Shown: positions 43,157 to 54,261 of the stretch, piece after piece | How positions within the stretch are numbered: the stretch's first letter is position 1 | Layout: every line of letters starts with the position of its first letter | DNA from: Exophiala sp. HKRS030 | Lineage: Eukaryota; Ascomycota; Eurotiomycetes; Chaetothyriales; Herpotrichiellaceae | Assembly: GCA_023897205.1 (NCBI GenBank) | Contig: JAHWDD010000005.1 | Coordinates: forward strand, 992,001-1,056,000 | Reading direction: 5' to 3' | Length of the DNA stretch: 64,000 bases | Position numbers and translations under genes: made by a program | The notes under the pieces: model-generated | Database searches by the model: none | Told to the model about the DNA's origin: nothing | The model's input: the letters and a program-made list of their open reading frames with translations, nothing else

Positions 43157-44458
43157 TTTGTTGAACCTGTTGAACAGTCGCCGATTGGTCGTTGTGATGA
43201 TGATTTGCTGGCTGATGATGGTCCAATGTGCTAACAAAGCTTCGCGTCTCCTCGTTTGCTTCACCGAGAAACACACAAAAAGAAACTTCGCCGGAAATAC
43301 CTCTTGATATGTACCTAGGCGACGGCTTGATCTCTAAGTGGCTGATGCCACTAATGCTAAACAGAGGCGGGGACTCCACGACCTGGGGTTCTTTTCCAAT
43401 TTGCTAGATTGAATAGGGAAATACAAAGTGGGGTCACACACAATTTTGTCTACGGGTTAGGTAGATTGCACCACCTTGACCGGCACGAACGGCATCTTTT
43501 CCAAAATACAAAATGAACAAGCCTTATTGACCAGAGTTTGTCGGCTGATGTCCACGAATCATCGTCCTTGAACGTTTTCAACACCGGGATGATCTCAGAT
43601 TTAATGCACCTTTCACTCCACGTGTTGGCTGCAATCCTGTGAAAATGTGGAGATCCGATATATGGGATATACCCCCAAGTATCACACGGCGTAACAAGGT
43701 ACATTGTAGTACATGGGTAGGTTTGTTGGAGATGAACAAGCCTTGCGGAAAGACCCGCCATCACCCCCCTTGGCGAAAGACAAGCAAAAGGTCTTGTGTC
43801 CCAGTACCCGGAGTGTTTTTCTTATCCGATTGAGGAAGATGGGACTGTCGGGTACTCGGTAGCCAAAAAGCGCCATTTCATTCTCCAACCCCAAGTGAGT
43901 TATCTATATACGGTCAACAAACAAACTTTACAGAGCCGCGCCCCAAAGAAACCCTGTCTTCATGAACAAAGTATTCTGTCTTCTTGCTCACCGCATGCAG
44001 TCGTGTATCCTGTGTCCAGACCAGCCGAGTGAATCGATCGCTTCCATTCGAAATGGATTGGATCGAAAAACTGCTTTTCAGAAAAAGGGTTCAAGTCAAG
44101 TCTAGGAGACTGACAGTCTCGTCCTGGCCGGCAAGTCGCATACGGGAGTAGCCTCTGACTACATGAGCAAAGTACTTACTTAGCATGCACACAACTAACG
44201 TATAAACAATACCACTACAACCCGGCTAGGTATGTCGAAGGTGTTTCATCTCCTCAAGAGAAAAAGGGTCAAGGGGTGATCTCCTTCTCTTCTCGATCTC
44301 CAAATTCGAATGATATCTACCGACTAATAGAGTAGTCGTCTAACCAATTCTGATATCCAAACATCTGGATTTAACGCTCTTCGGTATATCTTTGATCCAC
44401 AAGCAAGGTCCTGTTCCCTGGCCAGCTCACCCACCCCTAGAGGTCCAGCTGAACCAAT
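43157..44458. other. Intergenic region, no gene seen
   Basis: A 1.3-kb stretch between the MFS start and the SDR stop. A CACGTG lies near 43619. Short frames (43450-43764, 43682-43894) show no motif. Confidence 0.5.
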
Positions 44459-45492
44459 TCAAATGGTTTTTCCACCATCAATGACCAAATTTTGACCGAC
44501 TATAAAAGCCGCTTCATCACTGGCAAGGAAACAAATGGCATTCGCCACGTCCTTGGGGTCTGTGAGACGTCCCATCGGTACATCCCCGATGAACTTTTTG
44601 CGGTTCTCTTCCGTGTCTGGTTGTCCCGTGAATTTCTCCCACAAACCAGTTGCAGCCAACAATGGACAGACCGAATTGACGCGAAGTCCTATAGGTGCAT
44701 ATTCCGCCGCAAGACCTTTTGTTGCCTACGATAAGAAAAAATCAGTAAAAATGTTCTCCTGGGCACATTGAACTCTTCTTCTTCTTCTTTCGGTCAGAGT
44801 ATCTCACAGTCTCACCTGGAGGAGAACATCGAGCAGGGAATTCTCGAAAGTTCAGATACTTACATTTGCAACAGTCCCCTTGCTAGCAGCGTACCATACA
44901 AGACCCGGTCTCGGTCTCATGGCACCTATTGAAGCGACATTGATGATGGCACCACCTTTTGCAGTACCGCAAGTCTTCATGAATGGGACACACTCCTTGA
45001 CACTCCAAAAGATACTCTTGACGTTGACGTCCATGGTGAGATCAAATTCTTCCTCGGTGACGTCGAGGGTTGGTTTGTTGGCGTAACTCGTGCCGGCGTT
45101 ATTGACCACGATGTCGAGTTTACCAGAAAACTTTTGGTCTATGGTCTGCAAAAGTTGTTGCCATCCTTCACGTTTGGCGATGTTGGCCTTCTGATACACG
45201 ATCCTGTCCGGGTTCGTGGCAGCGACTTGAGCACCCAACGTCTCGTTGAGGTCGGCGATGAGGACTCGCGCTCCCTCCGAGACGAAAAGTGAGGCCGTCG
45301 CCGCTCCAAAGCCGGATGCGCCACCTGTAACGAACAACACAGGTTAGATTCGCAAAAAACGCATCATATATTGATGTCAGGAGGTATGAGATTCAATGTA
45401 TCATCTTCATATCATTCGACAGCACTGGCATCATTGGGTTGAAGCATACCTGTAATGATGGCGACTTTTCCTTCCAATCGTTTCCCAGTCAT
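44459..45492 (-). CDS. Classical short-chain dehydrogenase/reductase
   Basis: Three exons (45492-45450, 45324-44864, 44725-44459; introns of 125 and 138 bases, the longest in the window) give 256 residues, the standard classical-SDR length. Exon 1 is 43 bases and supplies the first beta strand. Motifs in order: TGGASGFG (cofactor, residues 14-21), LDIVVNNAG, a Ser in the INVASIGA strand, YAASK (catalytic Tyr and Lys), and the helix NSVCP. The end, VIDGGKTI, is typical. Aspartate in LIADLNE after strand 2 suggests an NAD preference. It oxidises or reduces an alcohol/ketone substrate not known here. Confidence 0.92.
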
Positions 45493-45996
45493 GGTTTTTT
45501 TAACTCCTCTGAGAAGTTCGTTTACAAGTGTCTCGAGACAAGGGGTCCGGTCACGACGTTCGAGATTGCCTTTGTCCACCTTCCAATAAATACGTTTATG
45601 AAGAACCTGCAAGAATCTAGGACACTGGGTGTTTTCCACCTCCCCCCTAAAATGGCAAAGTATTCGTTGCAATGGTCTCGAGTTGTCTTTCCAAAAGCGG
45701 AAGGTATAAAAGTGGGGGGTTTCTTCTGTCTATATGTTGACATTTTTCCCCACGATATCACCCCCACCCCCACCCACTGTCCCCAAACCGTGGAAGAATC
45801 TTTTTACTTTTACTGTTTCTACATGGACTTTTTTTTTACAATGTATATTTTAAAAGAGTAAGCAGGATTAAAACTCTGTCCAACCTCAAGTAGGTTCAGA
45901 TACACCAGACGCTCTGCAAGATATACAAGTCATGTTCGGCGTGGCATAAATCTGTCTCATGTGGCCTGTCTTTTCCGTACAAGAGCTCGAGTATCA
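45493..45996. other. Intergenic region
   Basis: A 504-base promoter region for the SDR gene, immediately downstream of the dehydrogenase pseudogene. Nothing else seen. Confidence 0.5.
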
Positions 45997-47279
45997 TCAA
46001 AAACGTTCATATGTATTCAATGTCCCAATATTGGTCACCAGATATTCTTGCAGCAGCAACATCTTTGCCAGATTCCTTGTCCATGTCTTGATTGTTTGAT
46101 TCCTCTGCAAGGATTTCCTGCCCCTGACGAGGCACCTATTAGGGGCACGTCAATAAGTAAAACAGAACAAGACAAAACAAAACAGAAGTGACTAAACTAG
46201 ACTAACCAGTATTCATACCGACCATAGCTTCTTGTAGATTCTCGAGAAATCTCCAGGTCCGGCCCACACTCTTGGTGAAAAGTAACTTGCCTAGTCCCAC
46301 GCAGGAGTCATTGGCGTATTTGACAACTTCTTCCTCGGTCTCAGATTTGTAGGGAGCACATATGGGACCAAACGTCTCTTCTCGGATTACGAGCATGTCA
46401 TTGTCCATGTCGACTAGAATGGTGGGAGCGAAAAAATAGACCTTGCCTTTGCCAATGTCAACCTGTTGACCGCCGACCAGTACCTTCCCGCCGTGCTGCT
46501 TACAGTCGTCGACTTGTCGTTGTAACTTGGTTAGAAACTGAGGGATGGTCACAGGTCTCATCGTGGTATTCTTGGCCGTTGCGTGGCCCAGTTCCAGTTT
46601 TCTGGTGGCAGCCGCCAGCGTCTCGGCAAATTTCTGCTACACACTGGATTGAACGTAGACACGGTTGGCCGTGACACACACCTGTCCGGCGTGTCTAACC
46701 TTCAACGCCATCAATCGGGAGATGGCTTGCTCCAGGTCTGCATCGTAAAAGACGTATAGAGACAGTTTATTCCCAACTCGAGCGTGACCTTATTGAGTCC
46801 TTCGGCACAATGTTTCGCGTTCAACTTGCCGACCCCGAGTCGATCCGGTGAATGTCAATTTACCAACGAGGGAATGCTTACAGATGGCCTCACACAGTGA
46901 AGGCGTATTGTTCTCCAAGTCGGTGGTGATGACATTAAAACAACCAGGACCGAACCCTGTCTTCTCGGCGAGGTACGCGAGACTGAGGGTGGTAAACGGA
47001 GTTTCAGGAGACGGTTTGACGATCATGGGACAACCTGCCGCCAATGACGCCCGCGATTTTCTCAACGCCATAGCCATCGGAAGGTTCCAGGGACAGGGAA
47101 CAACCACGACTCCAAGGGGTACCTTTACCGTGAAGACGCTCCTGTCGGGTGCGGATGCCATATGAACAGTACCCTGAATCCTCTCCGACAAACTGCCAGA
47201 CGAAGGATTCACCACGGTCGATTTTCGAAAGGGCCTCGGGGGATAGATTGAAGTCTTTCCACTGCCGTCTTTCACGCAC
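45997..47279 (-). pseudogene. Decayed succinate-semialdehyde-type aldehyde dehydrogenase
   Basis: The minus strand carries an ALDH readable only by changing frame. Pieces in order: a remnant of the early part (VRERRQWKDFN, then SFVWQF), then ERIQGTVHMASAP through PWNLPMAMALRK and IVKPSPETP to LTFTGSTR, then VGKLNAKHCAEGLNKVTLELG, then KLSLYVFYDADLEQA with the nucleophile Cys in GQVCVTANRVYV, then the C-terminal half with EETFGP, and a tail EYLVTNIGTLNTY. Lesions seen: frame changes near 47180, 46833 and 46772, an in-frame TAG at 46637-46639, and two frame changes near 46085 and 46050. Roughly 60 N-terminal residues are missing and a segment near the start is deleted. A GT-AG intron (46136-46206) still appears to be present. 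The family is the GABA-shunt/SSADH group. Confidence 0.88.
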
Positions 47280-50061
47280 CCGGCAGTGATCTATTACTTA
47301 GTAACTCTGCGAACCTTGTAAGTGCCTGCCCAATAAGAGGCAAAATGCCCCAAATTTTGTTGCCGTAGAACAAGCGTGCCCATGTAGTCAGAACGCTCGA
47401 GCTGAGAGTCCTCACGTCGTCGACCGCCTCACTACCAGCCTCTCGAAGTGTTTCCTGGACAAGTTGGACGAGCCAACGCTCCTCTTCTGTCATGGGCGGC
47501 GAGGGGCATTCCACCGTCACTGAGTCAAGCCACTTGGCCAGCAGTAAGCAGCACTCGAAAGACGCAATAAAGTGTTGGATGGACCAGAGAAAGACCTGAG
47601 TCTGTGCCACGAGATCTATCCCCATCCGAGTCGGGATGAGCAGGGCATGCCAGGCATGTAAAGCTGCCCTCATGGACCGTCTGCTCCGTTTGGCATGCGG
47701 TGCGTCGTACATTGTCTGTGCGACCACCTGCGGATCTCCTGATCGAAGTGCAGCGGCGTACGGTGCAAGGTCAATCTCCAGACGTATGTATGCCATTCGG
47801 AGGAGAGCAGTGCAGTTGAATGCCAAGGGGCCGTGTGGGTCGTGAGGGTCGAGGGAAGCCTTGGGATGATTCTCCCACCCCTTTTGCCATCTGCGCAGTG
47901 CTTTCTCGAACGATTTTGTTTGTTCCCAATTGAGGTCGCCCTCATGGCCTGACATGGAATGTGCGTAACGGCGAAGCTCAGAGCTGTGTTGCGTGAGGCC
48001 ATTTATCAAGATGTAACTGCCGAAGATCGAATATGACATTTCTGTTACCGGAGGATGTGAATCAGTACCATCCGTCATACCGCTATGCTCATCGAGAAGC
48101 GCCTTCATGACTTGCTGAAAAGGAGGGGTGCCGTTGGGATCTTGCTGCCGTCTAGCTGTCCAAGCAGCACTGGAAGAGGCCCGCCATAGTTCTTCCCCAC
48201 AAGGTAATTCGAGGTTCAGTTCGTTGTGCAGGATGAGCGCAGGTAGATCGTACGTGAGACATTGTAGGTTGAAGAAACAAAACACGACAAACTTCGTTCT
48301 GTGATGGAGTTAATCACCAGCAGAAAACCTGGAACAAGACCTACATACCTTTTCTCCGCTTCGTATTCCACCCAATCTTTCCAATTCAAGAACTCCCCTT
48401 CTGGAGGGGTCCGAGGGTTTATTTCACGCACGAGCTTACAAAGGTTATCAGCGAACTTCTCACTGGAGCTGAGGCTTCCTGGTAGGACGTACCGCTGCAA
48501 GACCACTCTGCATGGCTAGTGCTTGTCTCAAGAAATGCTTTCCTCCAGCCCATGTACCGTACATCATCAACAATAGAAGAGCCTGGCAGGTCTGCAACAA
48601 GTCCTGAGAGGCATGTGTATTTCCAAGTTGTTCGGAAAGATCGGTAGTTCTTTGATCAGTCTCATCCATTGTACTTCGGACAATAGCTTTGCCAACGTTC
48701 CACAACTGTTTTGACATCTTCTCTTCAAAGCAATACCTCGATCCCAAGGACCAGACAGCCATGCATAACCCGATATTGCACGTCCTGGGGCACCACGTAG
48801 GTTCGTGGATAAATGGTTGATGTTGAGCCCCAGCGTCGAAGTACATGGTCGTGTACCTGTTTAGCGCATGATGGGAGGGAAGAACGAAACCGGATGGTAA
48901 CAGATGCGCATACATGTTCAACTTGGCAACCAATTCATTTCGAATTTCAGCAGTAACTTGTTGTGATGTCTGAGAGGCAATTGTGTTTTGATGATCCTGT
49001 CCAGGCCGTCCAATCCTTGAAGACTGGGCAAACACTCGGTCTAGGAGTGGTAGAGCTCCTTCAGGCCTGTCTGATGTGAAATTATTTCTTTGACCGCTAC
49101 CTGGTGTCGGCAAGGTCTTATGTAGTGTGCCTGTTTTGGCATTTTCATCGGGGCTTTGAGGAGGTTGGATCAGAGAACTGGTGCTCGGACTCCACGTTAT
49201 CGTTGACCAGAGCGGCAAAGCTGTCTGAAAGACCGAAGAGTACGTCGCCACGGAGAAATCAAACTGATTGATCCAGTCCGGTTCCGGGAACTGTTCCAGC
49301 ATCCCTTGACCCATAGCGCTGTTCATGTTATTCTCATCCGTTAAAGTCGACATTTGGTGAGCAGAGGTCGAAGGATCATTCGAACTAAGGGAATGCAACA
49401 TGCCGTTCATGACTGCGTCGGCGTCAAAATCCTCAGCTCCAAGGAAATCTGATGCTTGGAGGTCTTGAGTGCCATTCATGCCCATGTGATTAGACTCTGC
49501 GAAATCCTGGTCCATCAGAGATTCATTGAATGCCTGGTCGAGATGCGATGGTCGATGTTGGGTATCTTGGGTTTCGACATGGTTGGCCGCTACCGATCGA
49601 TGTTGCGCCTCGATCGTCCCTGGTGGTTTCCAGCTGTGCCATTTTGTTCCTATTCGTGCAGAGCTTCGGGTTGTCGCACCATTTCGGTCATCGTTGGCTT
49701 CTAATCCATTTGCCCCGTCGTGTAAGGATTTGATATGACGTGCTAGTAAATCCCTTGGGAATAAGTCAGCATATTCTGATGAAGTCTATGCCATCGTCAG
49801 ATATTCTACCCACTTTCTCGCGAAGGATTTTGGACAATGATGGCACGAGTAGGGAGTTTCCTTGGTATCTGCAGTTTCGCACAGTCAGAACCTCGTCGAC
49901 CTGGCATTTTGGGAAGGATTTAGTGAAACCTCACGGGACCGTTCGTGTCGCGTTCGATGTTCACAGCGACTGAAGCTCTTTCCACAATATCGACACTGGT
50001 GGCGCTGGGTCTTCTTTGCGCGCGCACCCCTGGTGTTGATGACGCTGTCATCCGAGTCCAT
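47272..50061 (-). CDS. C2H2 zinc-finger transcription factor with fungal_trans region
   Basis: Five exons (50061-49935, 49868-49814, 49753-48493, 48434-48349, 48298-47272) encode 851 residues. Two C2H2 fingers are assembled across the first two introns. Finger 1 is CRYC...HRTRHERSH with the last His made by splicing. Finger 2 is CHHC...RKDLLARHIKSLH, where intron 2 (GT at 49813) splits the Lys codon. A Ser/Thr/Gln-rich linker follows, then a fungal transcription-factor regulatory region (YFDAGAQHQPFIHEPTW, LVREINPRTP, EWKDWVEYEAEKR-like) typical of C2H2 plus fungal_trans regulators. The final residues, SNRSLPGA, abut the decayed ALDH: the stop at 47272 overlaps the first codons of the ALDH remnant. 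The normal C-terminus may therefore have been altered. Confidence 0.85.
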
Positions 50062-50925
50062 GCTGGACGGTTCAGACCACGGGTGGGGTGTTTTCCAATT
50101 TCATCACAAACATGTATCTGGACATTTCTACCAGCGTGCGAGGGTGAAGTAGCAGTTTGAGGAAGAGGAAGTGCGGAGGTGGAGGGCGTGGAGGCCGACG
50201 ATGCCAAGGAAGAGATGTATCGGTCCGGGACGTGGGGTATTACCATAAGTAGCAACGCCCTGAAGAGTACGAGATACAGCATACCATCGGATCCATGTTT
50301 CCTTTACCTATAAGGCTACGGACGACATCTACGTACCACACACCCATTGTAACCTTGCTGCACCACCACTCTGGATTTGTTGCTGGTTTATGCCCAAGTG
50401 GCTCGCTCGACCAGCTTGGAGCACCGTAGCATTTTCAAACACCAACGAAATCAATCACTCTGTAGCCTATCGCATCACCTCCGAAGGCATTTGATTGTTC
50501 CACTCCGGATAAGTGAGTGCTACCTCAAAGTACCAACAGAAAGATTCCAAAGGCGGAATACGTCTATTGAGCCGTAGTATCCTCCTGCTGGCATTATTTA
50601 CTTGGCGGGACATCTTGCCCCAAACGTGGCCAGACACATTCACCCCGGGGAAGGGAACTCCATCGCTCCCTCCCAGAATCCCACCTGGCTGACTTTAACG
50701 TGGTAAGTTTTGACATCTTAGAAGTTAGAAATCGTGGCGAGGTTAACTCTTTGCGTCGGAAGTTGATAGTAACTTCTGATCTAAAGGAGATGTGTTGGCC
50801 AGAGTGGTCCTTCATAACCATAAAACTGGAGACGTGAGAACATGCACTGCCGTTGCACTTGTAGATCCGTTCCGTCTTCAGCAGTAGATAAGTAGGATTG
50901 CTCCACAGTAATATTCTCATTACCT
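50062..50925. other. Intergenic region
   Basis: An 864-base stretch holding the promoter of the C2H2 factor and the 3' flank of the SUN-domain gene. Frames such as 50594-50947 lie in a shadow phase or lack motifs. Confidence 0.5.
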
Positions 50926-53700
50926 TCAGCCGTCTGGCAGACTCCACTTCAGCTGCTTCGAAGGAGGTGTGGCGTCCTCGACGACCAACATCGGGGGTGT
51001 TTTGTCCACATTATTGATGGTCAGGTTGCTATCGATCGGAGGATTTCCCAACTCAGGTTCGAGTTTTGGTGTCATGGGTGTGTCCAACGCAGACAGGACG
51101 GGCGGGCTCGTGCCAGGGCGTTCGATGAGACTTGGATCAAATTGAGGATCACCAAGGTCACAGTCCTTGAAATCCTCAACCTGCGGTGGGTCGTCTATAC
51201 TGACGGGCGTAAGCGGGGTATAAGGGTCTGATGGACTAAGTCCTTCGTCCGCAGTGTCTTCCGACGGAAGACGGCGATGGCCCTTCAAAACCCCCTGCCG
51301 CCGCCATCCGCTTCCCGTGGAGTTGGCTCTGGTAACAAGCGGACTATGGGAAGGCGACTCCAGTCCGGTCAAATTGAGCCATTTCGAACTCGGGGACCTG
51401 GCGAGGACACTCTGTATCAAGGGCATTTCACGATAGCTGTTGATGGAGCCCTTGGAGAATAGCACCAAACCGAGGCAGATCAAAATCAAAATCATCTGTA
51501 GAATGGACATCCGTTTTTGGAAAATGACTTCGTCAGCAAGAACGCCGAGTCGAGCATTGATGGCCAGATTCTCCTGTTGATAACGTTCTTGTTGTATCTC
51601 GAGCTCGATGACGGTGGATTGCCAAAGTTGATCGTACTGCTGCCGAAAATCTCTAAGCTCATTCAGGACAGTTGCATTCAGGTAGTCTAAGAAAGACGTG
51701 GTCTTCGCTAGCTGCCTTTGCTCGACCTTCTGGAAAGCGTCACGGAGAGCACGAGATTGTTCTTCGATATATTGGAGAGACAGCGACGAATTCGATTCCA
51801 GCATTTGCAGACGCTTTTGTACAGATTTGAAGAAGGATTCTTGCATAGTTGGAGCTGCAGGAGGAGGGTTCGTGGAAGAAGACGAAATTTTGGCACCAAT
51901 TATTGACTCTGGAGAGGTTGAGGTCTTGCTGGACGCCGAACCACTTTGCAAATCGGACTTAGTTGTGTGATTTAGCGACTCTGTTGTACTCGATCCGGTC
52001 TCCTTTACCGACGAACCCGAAATGGATGATGTGTCGGTGTCGTTTTCAGGTACTGCCGATGTCGAGGAAACGATAGCAGTGGATTCCTTACTTGGAGATT
52101 GTTCCGTCGACTGCTGAGTTTGGGTCGCTTGCGAGGTGCTGCCCTCTTCGAGGCTAGCACACATTTCGTTCTTGCCATCTCCCAAGCTCAGCTCGTCAAG
52201 CGTATGAGAAAGTTTTGCTCGAGATGTTGGCATGTTGCTGTTTACCCCTTCGACTGAGACCGACTGCGAAGCATTTGCGGCCAAGGTTTCAGCTCGAGGC
52301 TCATCGGAGTCGCTCTGCTCGGGTTCGATAGATGGCTCCGGCGACGCTTCAGTATGTACGGCTTCGACCTTTGTCAACAATGGCTCTGCCACAGCTTCTG
52401 GGACCAAGGCATCAACGCCAACCTCGCCGTTGCCATCTAATGTTTCGATCTCTTCCTCCTCTTCCTCTCCTTGTAGAGATGCAAGGTCATGTTTGTATTC
52501 CTCAAGCATCGTTGTTCCATGAACTCTAACCAAGCTAACCGGGCAGAAGTATTCGTTTCCATAATGGGTCAGGAATTCGATCCGCAGATATCTTGCCCAT
52601 ATGACAGGGTTTTCGACCAAGAATGCCTGCATATCACGCGTGTTGCGCGCTTCAAAAGTGCCTAGTGTTTTCCACTTGTCGATCTTGATGGGGTATTTGT
52701 CCGATACACTGACACGGAATGTTCTGAATGTAGAGCTGAAAAACTCGTAGTTTGCCAGGACTATTGTGTCGATCGAGATATCATCGCAAAGCTCAAGAAT
52801 GATGAATTTATTCTTGGCCGAGCACTCGTTCAACATATAAGAGTCCTTGTTCTTGCCCAGCACAGCGTTCGCGCCTTTGGCTTCGGGATTTGTCTTCAGG
52901 ATGTTCGCTGCACAGTCATAAGAAGCATAGTTGAACCTCTCTTTGCATGTGGTACCAGCATCTTTACTTCGAACATCTGCCCTTGGAGCCCGACTCTGAT
53001 CTACCGGGATATCTCCCATCTCCTGACTAGTTCGTGGCGGCGGTTGCGTTGGAGGCTCAATATTATCTGCAACAAAGCCAGAGAAGTCAAGGTCGATCTC
53101 TGCATCATCGCCAAGTGCATCCAAAGCATCCTGGTCAATTGTTGGCCGCTTCTTGATCTCTCGTTGCTCGACTCCATGACCTCGTCCCACATGCTCAGAC
53201 TGTCCCGCCTGTTTCAGGTTCTCCTTCTTCCAATCTTCAAAGGACAAGAATTTTCCATCCTCTAGCGGCGAGTCTTCCTCCGCGGGCACGGGGCCCGTGT
53301 TCGAGGCATCCTGTGTGGCCTCGGCTGGAGGAATACTTGCATCGGCTGGGTCAGATGTCGTAGAAGATTGTTCGGTAACAAGTGTTTCGGATTCGGAAGT
53401 AGACGTGGAGGAGGGCGTGGGCGTCGGAGACGCAAGGGAGGACGCGTTTGAATTGTCCGTGGTGATCTGGATAACAGATTCAAGGTTCGCCGTTGACTCA
53501 GCTACTGCGTCGGGCGTAGTAGAGGAGGTGGAGGTCAAGTTGACCTTTCGGGAGGCAGTCAGACATTGCTGTCGGAGGCTATGTGTAATGTAGTTGGCAG
53601 TTCGAGACGGACAGGTGCCGGGAGGGAGAGTCGTCGAGGTGGTGGCCGCAGTGACATCGAGGACAGATAAGACAAGTAGGACTCCTTCAAGAAACCACAT
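50926..53700 (-). CDS. SUN-domain ER/nuclear-envelope protein (Slp1-like)
   Basis: A single exon of 924 residues from ATG at 53700. A signal-peptide-like hydrophobic N-terminus (about residues 2-20) is followed by a Ser/Thr/Pro-rich luminal region with acidic stretches and the segment FLSFEDWKKENL near 150. The SUN domain spans about residues 255-405: NYASYDCAANILKTNPEA, LNECSAKNKFIILELCDDISIDTIVLANYEFFS, FRVSVSDKYP, WKTLGTFEA, ARYLRIEFLTHYGNEYFCPVSLVRVHG. After a long low-complexity acidic region and a coiled coil around 660-740 comes one transmembrane helix near 740-760 and a polar tail. This matches the Slp1/opisthokont mid-SUN class, which with Emp65 protects soluble ER proteins. Single-pass type I topology with a long C-terminal cytosolic tail is inferred. 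Confidence 0.9.
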   Translation of the reverse strand: MWFLEGVLLVLSVLDVTAATTSTTLPPGTCPSRTANYITHSLRQQCLTASRKVNLTSTSSTTPDAVAESTANLESVIQITTDNSNASSLASPTPTPSSTSTSESETLVTEQSSTTSDPADASIPPAEATQDASNTGPVPAEEDSPLEDGKFLSFEDWKKENLKQAGQSEHVGRGHGVEQREIKKRPTIDQDALDALGDDAEIDLDFSGFVADNIEPPTQPPPRTSQEMGDIPVDQSRAPRADVRSKDAGTTCKERFNYASYDCAANILKTNPEAKGANAVLGKNKDSYMLNECSAKNKFIILELCDDISIDTIVLANYEFFSSTFRTFRVSVSDKYPIKIDKWKTLGTFEARNTRDMQAFLVENPVIWARYLRIEFLTHYGNEYFCPVSLVRVHGTTMLEEYKHDLASLQGEEEEEEIETLDGNGEVGVDALVPEAVAEPLLTKVEAVHTEASPEPSIEPEQSDSDEPRAETLAANASQSVSVEGVNSNMPTSRAKLSHTLDELSLGDGKNEMCASLEEGSTSQATQTQQSTEQSPSKESTAIVSSTSAVPENDTDTSSISGSSVKETGSSTTESLNHTTKSDLQSGSASSKTSTSPESIIGAKISSSSTNPPPAAPTMQESFFKSVQKRLQMLESNSSLSLQYIEEQSRALRDAFQKVEQRQLAKTTSFLDYLNATVLNELRDFRQQYDQLWQSTVIELEIQQERYQQENLAINARLGVLADEVIFQKRMSILQMILILICLGLVLFSKGSINSYREMPLIQSVLARSPSSKWLNLTGLESPSHSPLVTRANSTGSGWRRQGVLKGHRRLPSEDTADEGLSPSDPYTPLTPVSIDDPPQVEDFKDCDLGDPQFDPSLIERPGTSPPVLSALDTPMTPKLEPELGNPPIDSNLTINNVDKTPPMLVVEDATPPSKQLKWSLPDG

Positions 53701-54261
53701 CTCTTCCAAATACAATGGAAGATGGTTGTCGAGACATGAGTATTGTGTTGCCGATTAACTAGGTATATGCACCCATACCATAATAGACAGGAGAAGACCT
53801 CCTGGTGCAGATCATATAAAGGGTTGTGATGGATACATGTTCCATAATATTGTCTACGCGCGATCGGTGACTCGGATCAACTCCTCGCCAAGAAAGCGAT
53901 GCCCCGGATTCTTATTAGTCATCGTCCCAGCCTCCCTCAGCCTCGCTACTCGATTTCGAGGTCCGAAGTCATGTGTATCATTTGGACACTGGAGTACGGA
54001 GTACATTCTCGACTGATTGTGCCACAGGGTATGCCTGTAGAAAGCAGATATGCATCTTTCCCGACTCTTGAATTCAAAACAATCTCCTACTTCCTCTGTC
54101 GGATGTGGACTTGAAGGCTGCTGAGACTCCCATGCGGCCATGTCCGGCGACCAAGCTACCACCACGATAACTACACATACATACTTTAATGAGTTGATTC
54201 TGAAGTTCGTTCAGCGAGAGATACATTTCACACTTCACTGCTCAGCGTCTCCATACGGACA
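53701..54261. other. Intergenic promoter between divergent genes
   Basis: A 561-base region between the divergent starts of the SUN-domain gene and the amidase. It includes a perfect GTACGGAGTAC element at 53994-54004, the same word that is clustered near 1.2-1.9 kb. Confidence 0.5.

Noticed and set aside
49754..49813. Suspected frameshift in the second C2H2 finger of the regulator
   Set aside because: On rereading, the donor GT lies one base earlier (after AA of the Lys codon). Splicing then restores the finger perfectly, so the gene is intact there.
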